Source: Candidatus Minthosoma equi
Lineage (GTDB): Bacteria > Bacteroidota > Bacteroidia > Bacteroidales > Bacteroidaceae
DNA: 39,953 nt
NCBI GenBank assembly: GCA_018064885.1
Contig: JAGHUI010000016.1
Span: 1-39,953 of the forward strand
Reading direction: 5' to 3'
The notes beneath the pieces are model-generated. The model was given only the letters and a program-made list of their open reading frames with translations, was not told the origin of the DNA and searched no databases. Below are positions 7,966 to 14,484 of the stretch, piece by piece (positions within the stretch are counted from its first letter, which is position 1; each line of letters starts with the position of its first letter). The position numbers and the translations under genes were made by a program.

Positions 7966-8988
7966 TTATCTCATCAAGAACTGGAAATTATGAACATTCT
8001 TAAGTGCGATGCCAGTACCCTTTGCAACTGAATGCAATGGATCGTCATCAACATGGAATGGAATCTGAATCTTATCTGTAAGGCGCTTATCAAGACCACG
8101 GAGGAGAGCGCCACCACCTGTAAGCCAAATACCATTTTTCACGATATCAGCATAAAGCTCAGGAGGAGTCTGCTCAAGCGCCTGAAGAACAGCTGTCTCA
8201 ATCTTTGCAATTGTCTTATCAATACAATGTGCAATTTCCTGATAACATACTGCAATCTCCATTGGAAGAGCTGTGATACGGTTAGGTCCGTGAACAATGA
8301 AATCCTCAGGAGCCTCCTCGCCAAGATCTGTCAGCGCAGAACCTACATTTATCTTGATGCGCTCAGCCATACGCTCAGAAACTTTCACGTTGTGCTGACG
8401 GCTCATGTACTCTTGAATATCAGCAGTAAGCTCATCGCCTGCAACGCGAATAGAATTGTTGCTGACAATACCGCCAAGTGAGATGACTGCAATCTCAGTA
8501 GAACCACCACCTATATCGACAATCATCTGTCCCTCTGGAGCCTCAACATCAATTCCACAACCGATAGCGGCTGCCATAGGCTCGAAAATAAGGTACACAT
8601 CACGGCCACCGCTATGCTCGGCACTATCGCGAACAGCACGGAGTTCAACTTCTGTAGAACCAGAAGGAACGCCAATGACCATACGGAGAGATGGAGTGAA
8701 GAGGTGATGGCCAATCTTAACCATCTTGATAAGACCACGCATCATCTGCTCGCAGGCATTAAAGTCTGCAATCACGCCATCGCGAAGAGGACGGCATGTA
8801 CGAATGCTCTCGTGAGTCTTTTCATACATAAGTTTTGCCTTGTTACCCACAGCAATCATCTTGTTTGTCTTTTTGTCGAGGGCAACAACTGATGGTTCGT
8901 CAACAACAATCTTACCATTACATGTGATAATGGTGTTTGCCGTTCCGAGGTCCATCGCAATATCTTGTGTCAAAGAGAAAAATCCCAT
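7966..8988 (-). CDS. mreB: Actin-like cell-shape protein MreB
   Basis: MreB is an actin-fold ATPase that forms membrane-bound filaments and directs side-wall synthesis. Its 340 residues show the nucleotide-binding motifs in order: DLGTANTI (phosphate 1, about residues 13-20), IVDIGGGSTEIAVI (phosphate 2) and LTGGGALLRGLDK (adenosine motif). It opens with MGFFSLTQDIAMDLGTA, so the start is well fixed. It lies 34 bp after purH and heads the mre genes. I see no separate promoter in that gap, so it is probably co-transcribed with purH. Confidence 0.97.
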   Translation of the reverse strand: MGFFSLTQDIAMDLGTANTIITCNGKIVVDEPSVVALDKKTNKMIAVGNKAKLMYEKTHESIRTCRPLRDGVIADFNACEQMMRGLIKMVKIGHHLFTPSLRMVIGVPSGSTEVELRAVRDSAEHSGGRDVYLIFEPMAAAIGCGIDVEAPEGQMIVDIGGGSTEIAVISLGGIVSNNSIRVAGDELTADIQEYMSRQHNVKVSERMAERIKINVGSALTDLGEEAPEDFIVHGPNRITALPMEIAVCYQEIAHCIDKTIAKIETAVLQALEQTPPELYADIVKNGIWLTGGGALLRGLDKRLTDKIQIPFHVDDDPLHSVAKGTGIALKNVHNFQFLMR

Positions 8989-9022
8989 TTTTTATTCAAT
9001 TCTTATTCTTATATATTCTTAA

Positions 9023-9616
9023 TTACTTTGCAAAGTACTCGTGGATTGCAGTATCGTAGTGGCTGCTTGTAGCGAATGCACGCTCAGCGAACTGCTTTCT
9101 CTGTGCCTTTGTAGTTTCTGCGCCCTGAGTCTTCACGATGTCTGTGAGCATCTGATATTCAGCCTTAGAAGGAACGATTACAACATCTGCAAAGTTTTTA
9201 GCAGCAGCACGGATGAGAGAAATACCGCCGATATCTATCTTCTCGATAATTGTTGGCTCGTCATTTGTGTTGGCAACAGTCTCCTCAAATGGATATAGAT
9301 CAACGATTACGAGATCTATTTCAGGAATCTCATACTTTGCCATTTCCTTCTGGTCGCTTTCCAACTCGCGGCGTCCGAGGATACCGCCGAACACCTTTGG
9401 GTGAAGTGTCTTCACACGACCGCCAAGGATTGATGGATATGTTGTGAGATCTTCCACCTTCTGGCATTCGTAGCCAAGGCTCTCAATAAATGATTGTGTA
9501 CCACCAGTTGACAAGAATTTCACACCGTTCTTGTTAAGCTCTGCGAGAAGCTCGTCGAGTCCGTCCTTGTGGAAGACAGAAATGAGCGCAGTCTTTATTT
9601 TCTTAGAATCAGCCAT
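9023..9616 (-). CDS. purH: IMP cyclohydrolase, stand-alone N-terminal PurH domain
   Basis: This is the MGS-like inosinicase domain of PurH, which closes FAICAR to IMP in the last step of purine synthesis. The visible signatures are LISVFHKDGLDELL, FLSTGGTQSFI, GGRVKTLHPKVFGGIL, DLVIVDLYPFE and IDIGGISLIRAAAKN. Usual bifunctional PurH is a little over 500 residues. This one stops at 197, just after the motif that ends the cyclohydrolase domain (SSHYDTAIHEYF). Only 34 bp separate its stop from mreB, so the AICAR transformylase half is absent here and must be encoded elsewhere. The end looks clean rather than frameshifted. It appears to be the first gene of the purH-mreBCD-mrdA-rodA operon. Confidence 0.92.
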   Translation of the reverse strand: MADSKKIKTALISVFHKDGLDELLAELNKNGVKFLSTGGTQSFIESLGYECQKVEDLTTYPSILGGRVKTLHPKVFGGILGRRELESDQKEMAKYEIPEIDLVIVDLYPFEETVANTNDEPTIIEKIDIGGISLIRAAAKNFADVVIVPSKAEYQMLTDIVKTQGAETTKAQRKQFAERAFATSSHYDTAIHEYFAK

Positions 9617-9668
9617 CTCTTTTTGATAAATTGTATATTATTTCACTTATTTTTATCCTATAAACGAC

Positions 9669-9686
9669 AATGTGTACGCACACATT
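9669..9686. promoter_or_regulatory. Palindrome in the purH leader
   Basis: AATGTGT at 9669-9675 and ACACATT at 9680-9686 form a perfect 7-bp inverted repeat around ACGC. It lies downstream of the proposed purH -7 box and upstream of the purH start, where an operator or RNA hairpin could act. No known repressor can be assigned from the sequence. Confidence 0.35.
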
Positions 9687-9701
9687 TGATATTTTGAACT
9701 G

Positions 9702-9729
9702 CAAAGTTAGGCATTTCTTGCGACACAAA
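9702..9729 (-). promoter_or_regulatory. Candidate promoter of the purH-mre-rodA operon
   Basis: On the minus strand TAACTTTG (9709-9702) fits the Bacteroidetes -7 consensus TAnnTTTG. An upstream TTTG (9729-9726) could serve as the -33 element, but the spacer is 16 rather than the usual 19-21 bases. The -7 call is therefore better than the -33 call. The resulting leader would be about 80-90 bases. Confidence 0.5.
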
Positions 9730-9770
9730 TTAAAATAAAATAACTTTTTTCTATGTAATTATGAAAATTT

Positions 9771-9802
9771 CTTGCTTGACACAAAAGTTTACACTAATTT
9801 TG
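9771..9802 (+). promoter_or_regulatory. Promoter of the TonB-domain/patatin unit
   Basis: TAATTTTG at 9795-9802 matches TAnnTTTG. CTTG at 9771-9774 is a near match to the -33 element at a 20-base spacing. The ATG follows 26 bp after the -7 box, giving a short leader. The gap to purH therefore carries two divergent promoters. Confidence 0.6.
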
Positions 9803-9828
9803 AACTCACAAACTTCAATTAGAAATTC

Positions 9829-10293
9829 ATGAAACGACTTTTTACACTGTTTTTCGGTCTGGCACTCAGCTCCACACTGTTCATCCTTCACGCCAATGCC
9901 CAATTCTTCTCATTTGGATTTCCAGGAGAGCGCCAGCAGCAAGTTCAAAGGCAAGAAAAATACAACGCACCACGCTTCAAAGGCGGAAAAGACCAAGACA
10001 AAGCCATGCGAGAATTTATGGAAAAGAATTTCCAAAACCCATCTGAGCGTCAAGCTGTAGATGGCAAGATTGTCGTAGCAATTGTGATCAATGAAAAAGG
10101 AAAAACAATCGAATCACAAGTTATCCGAGGAATAAACGACTCGCTTAATGCCGAGGCACTTCGTGTGGCAAGAAAAATGAAATTCGAGCCAGCCACTTTG
10201 GGCAAGAAAAAAGTTAAAGGAAGAGTCGATATCACATTTCCTATCAAGCATGGACGCTTGTCATTCATCAACCTTCCTACCATCGAAGTATGA
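9829..10293 (+). CDS. Exported protein with a TonB C-terminal domain
   Basis: The protein has 154 residues: a signal peptide (about 1-24, ending HANA) and a TonB_C-like domain at about 55-140 (FMEKNFQNPSE, VDGKIVVAIVINEKGK, NAEALRVARKMKFEPA). In TonB proteins this domain contacts the TonB box of outer-membrane receptors. Here there is no proline-rich spanner and no lasting membrane anchor, so it is probably a free periplasmic protein and not a classic energy transducer. Such short forms are common in Bacteroidetes and are poorly understood. Its stop overlaps the start of the patatin gene (ATGA), so the two are translationally coupled. Confidence 0.85.
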   Translation: MKRLFTLFFGLALSSTLFILHANAQFFSFGFPGERQQQVQRQEKYNAPRFKGGKDQDKAMREFMEKNFQNPSERQAVDGKIVVAIVINEKGKTIESQVIRGINDSLNAEALRVARKMKFEPATLGKKKVKGRVDITFPIKHGRLSFINLPTIEV

Positions 10294-11135
10294 AAACCGG
10301 ACTTGTTCTTGAGGGAGGTGGCATGCGCGGACTTTTCACCGAAGGTGTGCTTGATGTTATGCTGGAGCAAGGCATAACAGTTGATGGAATCATAGGAGTA
10401 TCAGCAGGTGCGCTGTTTGGATGCAACTTCAAATCTCATCAGCCAGAACGCGCACTGCGTTACAACTTACGCTTCAAGAATGATCCACGCTACATGAGCA
10501 TTCGTTCACTCATTACGACAGGAAATTTTGTCAACGCAAAATTCGCTTACCACACAGTCCCTCTTGAGCTTGATGTTTTCGACGATGACACCTTCCGTGC
10601 AGACCCAGCCAAATTCTATCTCGTATGCACAGACATTGTGACAGGAGAACCTGTTTACCACGAAATAGATTCCATAAATGACACTTCACTGGAATGGTTC
10701 AGGGCAACAGGTTCTATGCCTATTGTTTCAACACCAGTAAATATAGATGGAAAGAAAATGCTTGATGGCGGCATCGTTGACTGCATACCATTACAATATT
10801 TCCAGAGTATCGGCTACGAAAAGAATATTGTTATTCTCACACAACCAAAAGGTTACCAGAAGAAGCCAAACAAACTTGGCGCATTATGCAGACTTCGCCA
10901 TCCAAACTACCCGATGGTAGCAAAGAAAATGAACAGCCGTCATAAGATGTACAATGCTCAGCTGGAATTTGTCCATCAGCAAGCAAAACAAGGGAACACA
11001 CTCGTCATCTGCCCAGACTACCCGCTTGACATCGGACGCACAGAGCAAGGAGAAGAGAAAATGCACAATGTGTACAACCATGGAAAAGAAAAAGCAAAAG
11101 CTATGATAGAAGAAATCAAGCAGTTTTGCAAATAG
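10290..11135 (+). CDS. Patatin-like phospholipase family protein
   Basis: This is a 281-residue serine hydrolase of the patatin fold, which acts through a Ser-Asp dyad on acyl esters of lipids. All landmarks are present: the oxyanion loop EGGGMRG (8-14), the nucleophile elbow G-V-S38-A-G and the catalytic D159 in DGG. There is no signal peptide, so it is probably cytoplasmic or associated with the inner face of the membrane. The architecture resembles the YjjU-like subgroup. The substrate cannot be read from sequence. The 4-bp overlap with the TonB-domain gene suggests a linked envelope role, which is inference. Confidence 0.9.
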   Translation: MKTGLVLEGGGMRGLFTEGVLDVMLEQGITVDGIIGVSAGALFGCNFKSHQPERALRYNLRFKNDPRYMSIRSLITTGNFVNAKFAYHTVPLELDVFDDDTFRADPAKFYLVCTDIVTGEPVYHEIDSINDTSLEWFRATGSMPIVSTPVNIDGKKMLDGGIVDCIPLQYFQSIGYEKNIVILTQPKGYQKKPNKLGALCRLRHPNYPMVAKKMNSRHKMYNAQLEFVHQQAKQGNTLVICPDYPLDIGRTEQGEEKMHNVYNHGKEKAKAMIEEIKQFCK

Positions 11136-11138
11136 CAT

Positions 11139-11177
11139 AAAAAAGAGAGAAGAGGTTTACACCCTTCTCTCTTTTTT
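11139..11177. terminator. Strong bidirectional terminator
   Basis: The 14-base arms AAAAAAGAGAGAAG (11139-11152) and CTTCTCTCTTTTTT (11164-11177) pair perfectly. The A-run and T-run at the outer ends make it work on both strands. It separates the patatin gene (+) from the convergent small exported protein gene (-). Confidence 0.9.
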
Positions 11178-11195
11178 CGAATAATATTGTATTGG

Positions 11196-11645
11196 TTACT
11201 TTTTCTTGTAGTAAGGAGTGTTATAAACAAGTTTGATACCAGTAGCAGACTGAGTAAGAGCCATCGTTGTGCCATCCTTGTCAACAGAATAAGTCACCAC
11301 ACCATTCTCATTTGCTGTCTGGTGATAGATAACATTGAATACTGTTGTTGCAGCCTGGATTTCCTTGGCATCAGCAAAAGGAATCTCAACAATAAGCTGA
11401 CCTACGCGACCAGCCTCTGACACATCTGTAGTGTTCAAACTGAGATAGATCTGCTTGCCTTGGCAATTGCCTGTAAGACATCCCTTCTGGCTGTCATAAA
11501 CATAGCCCTTAGTAGAGATTTCACGACTTACCTGCTGCTGCTTGCCATTAAGGTCAATACCATCAAACTCATACGCATTAGCTTCTGTTGAGACAAAAAG
11601 CATTGCGACAAGCATCATTGCGAAAGAATAGAATAACTTCTTCAT
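11196..11645 (-). CDS. Small exported protein of unknown function
   Basis: The frame is open from 11753, but the upstream part overlaps a good promoter, and ATG 11645 gives a proper signal peptide (MKKLFYSFAMMLVAMLFVS, cleavage after ANA). The mature part is about 125 residues, has a likely disulfide pair in GCLTGNC and looks beta-rich (QIYLSLNTTDVSEAGRVGQL, VTYSVDKDGTTMAL). It ends in a basic tail (YYKKK). I do not recognise a family. It probably acts in the periplasm or at the cell surface. It has its own promoter and terminator, so it is monocistronic. Confidence 0.75.
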   Translation of the reverse strand: MKKLFYSFAMMLVAMLFVSTEANAYEFDGIDLNGKQQQVSREISTKGYVYDSQKGCLTGNCQGKQIYLSLNTTDVSEAGRVGQLIVEIPFADAKEIQAATTVFNVIYHQTANENGVVTYSVDKDGTTMALTQSATGIKLVYNTPYYKKK

Positions 11646-11699
11646 AATTTTAGAATTTTGTAGATTAATACGTTTTGACATTTTGTTAATTTTATATTG

Positions 11700-11729
11700 C
11701 AAATTTAGCACATTGCAATATAACAACAA
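11700..11729 (-). promoter_or_regulatory. Promoter of the small exported protein
   Basis: TAAATTTG on the minus strand (11707-11700) with TTG (11729-11727) at a 19-base spacing fits the Bacteroidetes sigma factor consensus. The chosen ATG at 11645 lies 54 bp after the -7 box, which supports rejecting the longer frame. Confidence 0.65.
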
Positions 11730-11800
11730 TGAAAATCCAAACAAAACAAGCAATTATCTTACACAATGAAACTTTCGGGCCTTATTTTGAAAACTAGACT

Positions 11801-12592
11801 TTACAAATTTCCTCTTTCCTTGTCAAGGTAGTACTTATAAGTACCAACAGTAAGTTCATCGCATGCAGGTTCGTCACACACAACGATAGCATGAGGATGC
11901 ATCTGAAGCATGGAAGCAGTCCACTTGTGACTAATCTCACCATCCACAATGTGCTTGAGAGCGCGTGACTTGTGATGTCCATTGCAAACCAAGAGAACTT
12001 CCTTTGCTGCCATCACAGTACCGATACCAACTGTGAGTGCCTGAGAAGGAACCTTGCTCAAGTCACCGTCAAAGAAACGAGAATTAGCAATAATAGTATC
12101 TGTTGTAAGAGTCTTCACGCGTGTCTTTGAAGTAAGAGAAGAACCTGGCTCATTGAATGCCAAGTGACCATCAGGGCCAACGCCTCCCATAAAGAGATCG
12201 ATACCGCCAGCATCCTCAATAGCCTTCTCGTAAGCTTCACATTCAGCAATAAGGTCTTTAGCATTGCCATTCAAGATATGAACATTCTCCTTCTTAATAT
12301 TAATATGTGAGAAGAAATTGTTCCACATGAAAGAATGATAGCTTTCTGGATGCTCCTCGGGAAGATTGACATACTCATCCATGTTGAAAGTCACAACATT
12401 CTCGAAGGAAAGCTCACCAGCTTCATACTTCCTAATAAGCTCCTTGTACAAACCAAGAGGAGAAGAACCTGTTGGACAACCCAGCTTGAAAGGTTTTTCT
12501 GGCGTTGGATTAGCCTCGATAATTCTTTTTGCCACATAATCTGCAGCCCATTTGGACATTTTGTCGTAGTCCGGTTCAATGATTACTCGCAT
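11801..12592 (-). CDS. nagB: Glucosamine-6-phosphate deaminase NagB
   Basis: NagB converts glucosamine-6-phosphate to fructose-6-phosphate and ammonia, feeding amino sugars into glycolysis. At 263 residues it is the usual length, and the catalytic positions match E. coli numbering: D72 (in NMDEY), D141 and H143 (GPDGH) and E148 (FNEPGSS). The phosphate loop is CPTGSSP. Clear function in amino-sugar use fits a host-glycan or peptidoglycan diet. It lies 72 bp after the TlpA-like gene on the same strand. No strong separate promoter is visible, so read-through from that gene is possible. Confidence 0.97.
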   Translation of the reverse strand: MRVIIEPDYDKMSKWAADYVAKRIIEANPTPEKPFKLGCPTGSSPLGLYKELIRKYEAGELSFENVVTFNMDEYVNLPEEHPESYHSFMWNNFFSHINIKKENVHILNGNAKDLIAECEAYEKAIEDAGGIDLFMGGVGPDGHLAFNEPGSSLTSKTRVKTLTTDTIIANSRFFDGDLSKVPSQALTVGIGTVMAAKEVLLVCNGHHKSRALKHIVDGEISHKWTASMLQMHPHAIVVCDEPACDELTVGTYKYYLDKERGNL

Positions 12593-12631
12593 AATTATTA
12601 TTGTTTGTTATTGTTGAAACATCGCACACAT

Positions 12632-12647
12632 AGAATCCGCTGATTCT
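12632..12647 (-). promoter_or_regulatory. Hairpin between the TlpA-like gene and nagB
   Basis: AGAATC and GATTCT pair across the four-base loop CGCT, and flanking GCAC/GTGC can extend the stem with mismatches. There is no T-run behind it. An mRNA-processing or leader structure for nagB is therefore more likely than a terminator. The call is weak. Confidence 0.3.
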
Positions 12648-12664
12648 CCGTGCCGCACATATTA

Positions 12665-13792
12665 TTATTTAAATAAGCTGTCAAGATAATTATAGAAATC
12701 TTCCGATTCACCAACAATAATCTTGGCTATCTTACCTTCAGGATCGATAACAATCTTTGTAGGATAACCCTCAACAGCATACATCACAGGCACATCACCA
12801 TTCTTTGGGTTATACACATGAAGCCAAGGAATCTGATGCTGCTCCACAGCCTTCTTCCACTTATCCTCCGTGTCATTGCAATCTACACCAAGTATTTCCA
12901 GTTTATCACCATACTTCTTGTAATACTCCTTCATCTTAGGCATACCCTTGATGCACCATCCGCACCAGCTGCCCCAAAAATCAAGAATAAGATATTTACC
13001 TCTCAATGAAGACATTGTGAGGTCATTGCCATTGATATCCTTCAGAGTGAAGTCTGGCGCCATCTTGCCAACAGCCACATTGTCTCTTGCAGCCTTCGTA
13101 CTTTCTATCTGCCTTTGCTTAGCAGCAGCCTCATCCTGAAGCTGCTTGATGTAATCGCTTACACGGCTGTTATTCTTCACCTTATCTGACATCACATCAA
13201 AAAGAGCCTTCTTGTCAGACAAATATGGCAGCCACATTGCCACGCACTCTGCATCCGGATTAGCTTTTGCATAATCAATTACAATCGACTGCTTCTTGCC
13301 TATATAATCAGTATAGACCTTCCATATTGCCTGCTTCAGAGAATCCTTGTTAGCACCCTCAGCCTGCACCTTCTCATTATGGTCCATCAGCGCAGCACGA
13401 TAAACCCTATCGTTCTCGTCCTGCTGTTTTTTTATTTCGCCAGCCTGGCGATAGAACTCCGAACCGTTCAATGACCAGCCATCAGCAGTACAATGCACCT
13501 CAATCGTTTCGCCAGGAACATAAAGCATAAACTGAGGCTGCGTAGCAGCGTTTTCCGACAAAGCATTAAACACTCCCATCTGCATCTTACTGATAGCCAG
13601 CGAGCGCTCTGCCTTTCCATCCACAAGCTGTATGGTGTCTGCTTTCGCATCACTGGCAGTATCATCAGCTGTAACCAGCAAGCATTTCTGCACACGACTA
13701 TCCTTATCAGATGTGATATGAATTTTACAATCTTGAGCATGCCCAACAGACATGCCCATCATCATAATAGCAGCAAGGACTATTTTTTTCAT
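12665..13792 (-). CDS. Exported TlpA-like thiol-disulfide oxidoreductase
   Basis: The protein has 375 residues: a signal peptide (about 1-19), an N-terminal beta-rich region (about 21-115), a lysine/glutamine-rich helical middle (about 117-238) and a C-terminal thioredoxin fold (about 243-375). The active site is C277-G-W-C280 within WCGWC, with the cis-proline at P344 (GYPTK). The N-terminal part resembles the DUF4369-type module common in Bacteroidetes TlpA/ResA relatives. It probably reduces or isomerises disulfides in the periplasm. The substrate is unknown. It has its own promoter, and nagB follows. Confidence 0.9.
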   Translation of the reverse strand: MKKIVLAAIMMMGMSVGHAQDCKIHITSDKDSRVQKCLLVTADDTASDAKADTIQLVDGKAERSLAISKMQMGVFNALSENAATQPQFMLYVPGETIEVHCTADGWSLNGSEFYRQAGEIKKQQDENDRVYRAALMDHNEKVQAEGANKDSLKQAIWKVYTDYIGKKQSIVIDYAKANPDAECVAMWLPYLSDKKALFDVMSDKVKNNSRVSDYIKQLQDEAAAKQRQIESTKAARDNVAVGKMAPDFTLKDINGNDLTMSSLRGKYLILDFWGSWCGWCIKGMPKMKEYYKKYGDKLEILGVDCNDTEDKWKKAVEQHQIPWLHVYNPKNGDVPVMYAVEGYPTKIVIDPEGKIAKIIVGESEDFYNYLDSLFK

Positions 13793-13817
13793 TTCAGTTA
13801 GTATCTATTTATTTTTG

Positions 13818-13848
13818 CAAAGTAACAACTTTTTTTTTTATTGCCAAA
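13818..13848 (-). promoter_or_regulatory. Promoter of the TlpA-like gene with a homopolymer spacer
   Basis: On the minus strand TTTG (13848-13845) is followed after 19 bases by TTACTTTG (13825-13818), one mismatch from TAnnTTTG. Ten of the 19 spacer bases are an A-run (T-run at 13830-13839 on the plus strand). The -7 box lies 25 bp before the start codon. Confidence 0.6.
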
Positions 13849-14202
13849 GAAAATAAAATAAAAAATGAAAAAAAACTAACATAGAAGCATCACACATCCT
13901 TCTGCGGCAAGCTTATGAGCTCCACATCATATTCATGGAAATGAAATATGACATTCTGCAACCTCCTACTCTAGATCGTAGAATTTCATAACTTTACAAA
14001 TTTCAAAGCACTATCATTGTTACAGTCAAGGCAATCTATGCGGATCGCAACCATCCTTCTTGGAACAAACATAATATAATCAGAAGATAGGGCATAAACG
14101 TCTTATTTTCTGTCATTTACTCGATACATTCTCATCCGCTTGCTCGTGTTTCCTTCTTACTTTCGCTAGTATTTATCTCTTCCTTTTGCCCGCATTTATC
14201 TA
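13849..14202. other. Gene-free stretch between the TlpA-like gene and the palindrome
   Basis: I see no gene, RNA gene or recognisable mobile element here. The only start-to-stop frames are very short (for example 16 codons from the ATG in GAAATGAAATATGACATT near 13940) and lack a convincing promoter. The base composition is ordinary intergenic. The spacer is long for this otherwise compact region and could hold a decayed gene or an unrecognised small RNA. Confidence 0.4.
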
Positions 14203-14263
14203 CATTTCATTATTTGAAATATACATTTCATTGTTTGAAATGTATATTTCAAATAATGAAATG
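14203..14263. repeat. Perfect 28-bp-arm palindrome made of three 17-bp boxes
   Basis: Bases 14203-14230 are the exact reverse complement of 14236-14263, around the loop TTGTT. The structure is also three copies of a 17-bp dyad ATTTCAnnnnnTGAAAT-like box starting at 14204, 14225 and 14246, that is, every 21 bp or two helical turns. It is AT-rich and lacks a terminator T-run. It could be a cooperative operator array or an intergenic palindromic repeat family. Confidence 0.85.
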
Positions 14264-14277
14264 CAGAGTTTAACGAG

Positions 14278-14359
14278 GAAAGAGTTGAGAGGAAGTTGAG
14301 GAAAGAGTTGAGAGAAAGTCGAGGGAGGAGTTGAGAGAAAGTCGAGGGAGGAGTTGAGG
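14278..14359. repeat. 23-bp purine-rich tandem repeat, about 3.5 copies
   Basis: Units at 14278-14300, 14301-14323 and 14324-14346, plus a partial unit to 14359, share GAGTTGAGAG and AAGT(T/C)GAG. The plus strand is almost entirely purine. There are no spacers, so it is not a CRISPR array. It directly follows the palindrome. Confidence 0.8.
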
Positions 14360-14383
14360 ATATGGGGTACTATAAGACAAAAG

Positions 14384-14422
14384 AAAAGCACCAGCGTACA
14401 TGAGCTGTATGCTGGTGCTTTT
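14384..14422 (-). terminator. Terminator of the 22-kb SusCD/FAS1 operon
   Basis: AAAAGCACCAGC at 14384-14395 pairs perfectly with GCTGGTGCTTTT at 14411-14422. Read on the minus strand, the stem is followed by CTTTTGTCTTATA. It lies about 60 bp past the stop of the last SusD gene and is the only good terminator seen between 14485 and 36750. Confidence 0.85.
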
Positions 14423-14484
14423 AAGTTTTATGTATTCGGCGTTTCAAGGAGAAACGCTATCAAGTGCTTTGTTCTGGCTTGAGA

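Noticed and set aside
12632-12647. Terminator between the TlpA-like gene and nagB
   Set aside because: The stem has no T-run after it, and nagB lacks a convincing promoter of its own, so read-through is more likely.
14278-14359. Possible CRISPR array
   Set aside because: The 23-bp units are directly adjacent with no spacers, and no cas gene is present.
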